Assembly: GCA_013139345.1 (NCBI GenBank)
Contig: WTAY01000017.1
Coordinates: forward strand, 1 to 5,901
Reading direction: 5' to 3'
From: Methylophaga sp.
GTDB taxonomy: Bacteria > Pseudomonadota > Gammaproteobacteria > Nitrosococcales > Methylophagaceae
DNA: 5,901 nt
Of this stretch, positions 5,665 to 5,901 are shown one piece after another (the first letter of the stretch is position 1; the number at the start of each line of letters is the position of its first letter). The translations under genes were made by a program, and so were the position numbers. The notes under the pieces were generated by a model, which saw nothing but the letters and a program-made list of their open reading frames with translations, searched no databases and was not told the DNA's origin.

Positions 5665-5901
5665 GCAACTGCGTCATAGGTTTCTTTTGCGTAAGGCATC
5701 AGCGTTGCCGGATCGATGCCGGGGGCGGCAATCCAGCTGGCGATCCACGCACCGATGGGCGGGTAAAAGATATCTGTGCCCGCCAATACCAATCCGGTGA
5801 TGGCTTGCACTAGCAGCAGTAATAGTAGCAGGGTCACGGCGATGCGCCCGAGCGGATTGTGACCGAGGTACTGGCTGGGTTTTCCTGCTTTGGAATCGGC
5901 G
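5532..5901 (-). CDS. Cytochrome b561-like (cytochrome b/b6-domain) protein, fragment: start off the right edge, 3' end lost at a foreign join
   Basis: The minus-strand frame is open from the right edge. It reads KPSQYLGHNPLGRIAV, then a hydrophobic segment TLLLLLLLVQAITGLVLAG and TDIFYPPIGAWIASWIAAPG, ending natively in YDAVAYDAMRAFRK at about 5637. These stretches resemble the middle of bacterial cytochrome b561-type membrane subunits, di-haem electron carriers that pass electrons between quinone and c-type or other partners. The family usually goes on with PFI-V-H and further membrane helices carrying haem ligands, all absent here. From ISIQKRHQLI onward the frame is the antisense of the CMD-family gene, giving 34 foreign residues before TAA at 5532-5534. 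A GTG at 5837 is an in-frame valine, not the start, because family-like sequence continues upstream to the edge. Confidence 0.75.
   Translation of the reverse strand, partial: ADSKAGKPSQYLGHNPLGRIAVTLLLLLLLVQAITGLVLAGTDIFYPPIGAWIASWIAAPGIDPATLMPYAKETYDAVAYDAMRAFRKISIQKRHQLICDTLTVINERKTGSIGLERLSRTP
5635..5640. other. Join between two unrelated sequences
   Basis: The CMD-like coding sequence keeps family identity through about 5637, and the cytochrome coding sequence, read from the right, through Lys67 of the GTG-numbered frame (5637-5639). The two therefore meet within a few bases at ATTTTG. G+C rises from about 28% in 5581-5640 to about 58% in 5641-5901. No inverted repeat, insertion-sequence end or long homology lies at the point. 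Confidence 0.7.

Overview
The window looks like a low-G+C gammaproteobacterial chromosome segment. The evidence is the families present: NfeD with a slipin partner, an approximately 800-residue Lon-like protease of the COG1067/AsrA type, a carboxymuconolactone decarboxylase (CMD)-family protein and a bacterial b-type cytochrome. This assignment rests on remembered family resemblance, not on a search. Most of the window is A+T-rich, but the last 264 bases or so are about 58% G+C.

Layout from left to right. Bases 1-344 (minus) are the start of a slipin (stomatin/SPFH) gene that runs off the left edge. Bases 409-1812 (minus) are nfeD, upstream of the slipin in the same apparent operon, with a hairpin in the 64-base gap. 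Bases 1813-2242 form a divergent, A+T-rich intergenic region with a strong stem-loop and one weak small-ORF candidate. Bases 2243-4645 (plus) are a complete Lon-like ATP-dependent protease with the Ser-Lys dyad intact. Bases 4646-4796 separate convergent genes and hold a compact composite palindrome. Bases 4797-5087 (minus) encode an unidentified 96-residue protein. Bases 5088-5385 are A+T-rich and regulatory in character. From 5386 (plus) a CMD-family gene begins and is cut off at about 5637. From the right edge (minus) a cytochrome b561-like gene is cut off at the same point.

How the genes work together: NfeD and slipin are a known membrane-protease/scaffold pair. The divergently placed Lon-like protease may share its regulatory region, so the left 4.6 kb could be a protein quality-control neighbourhood (inference). 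The most striking observation is the join near 5637. Two unrelated convergent genes each keep good family resemblance up to it and lose it after it, with an abrupt base-composition change. That means either a real illegitimate rearrangement or an assembly chimera. I saw no CRISPR array, tRNA, rRNA, transposase or clear new defence system.
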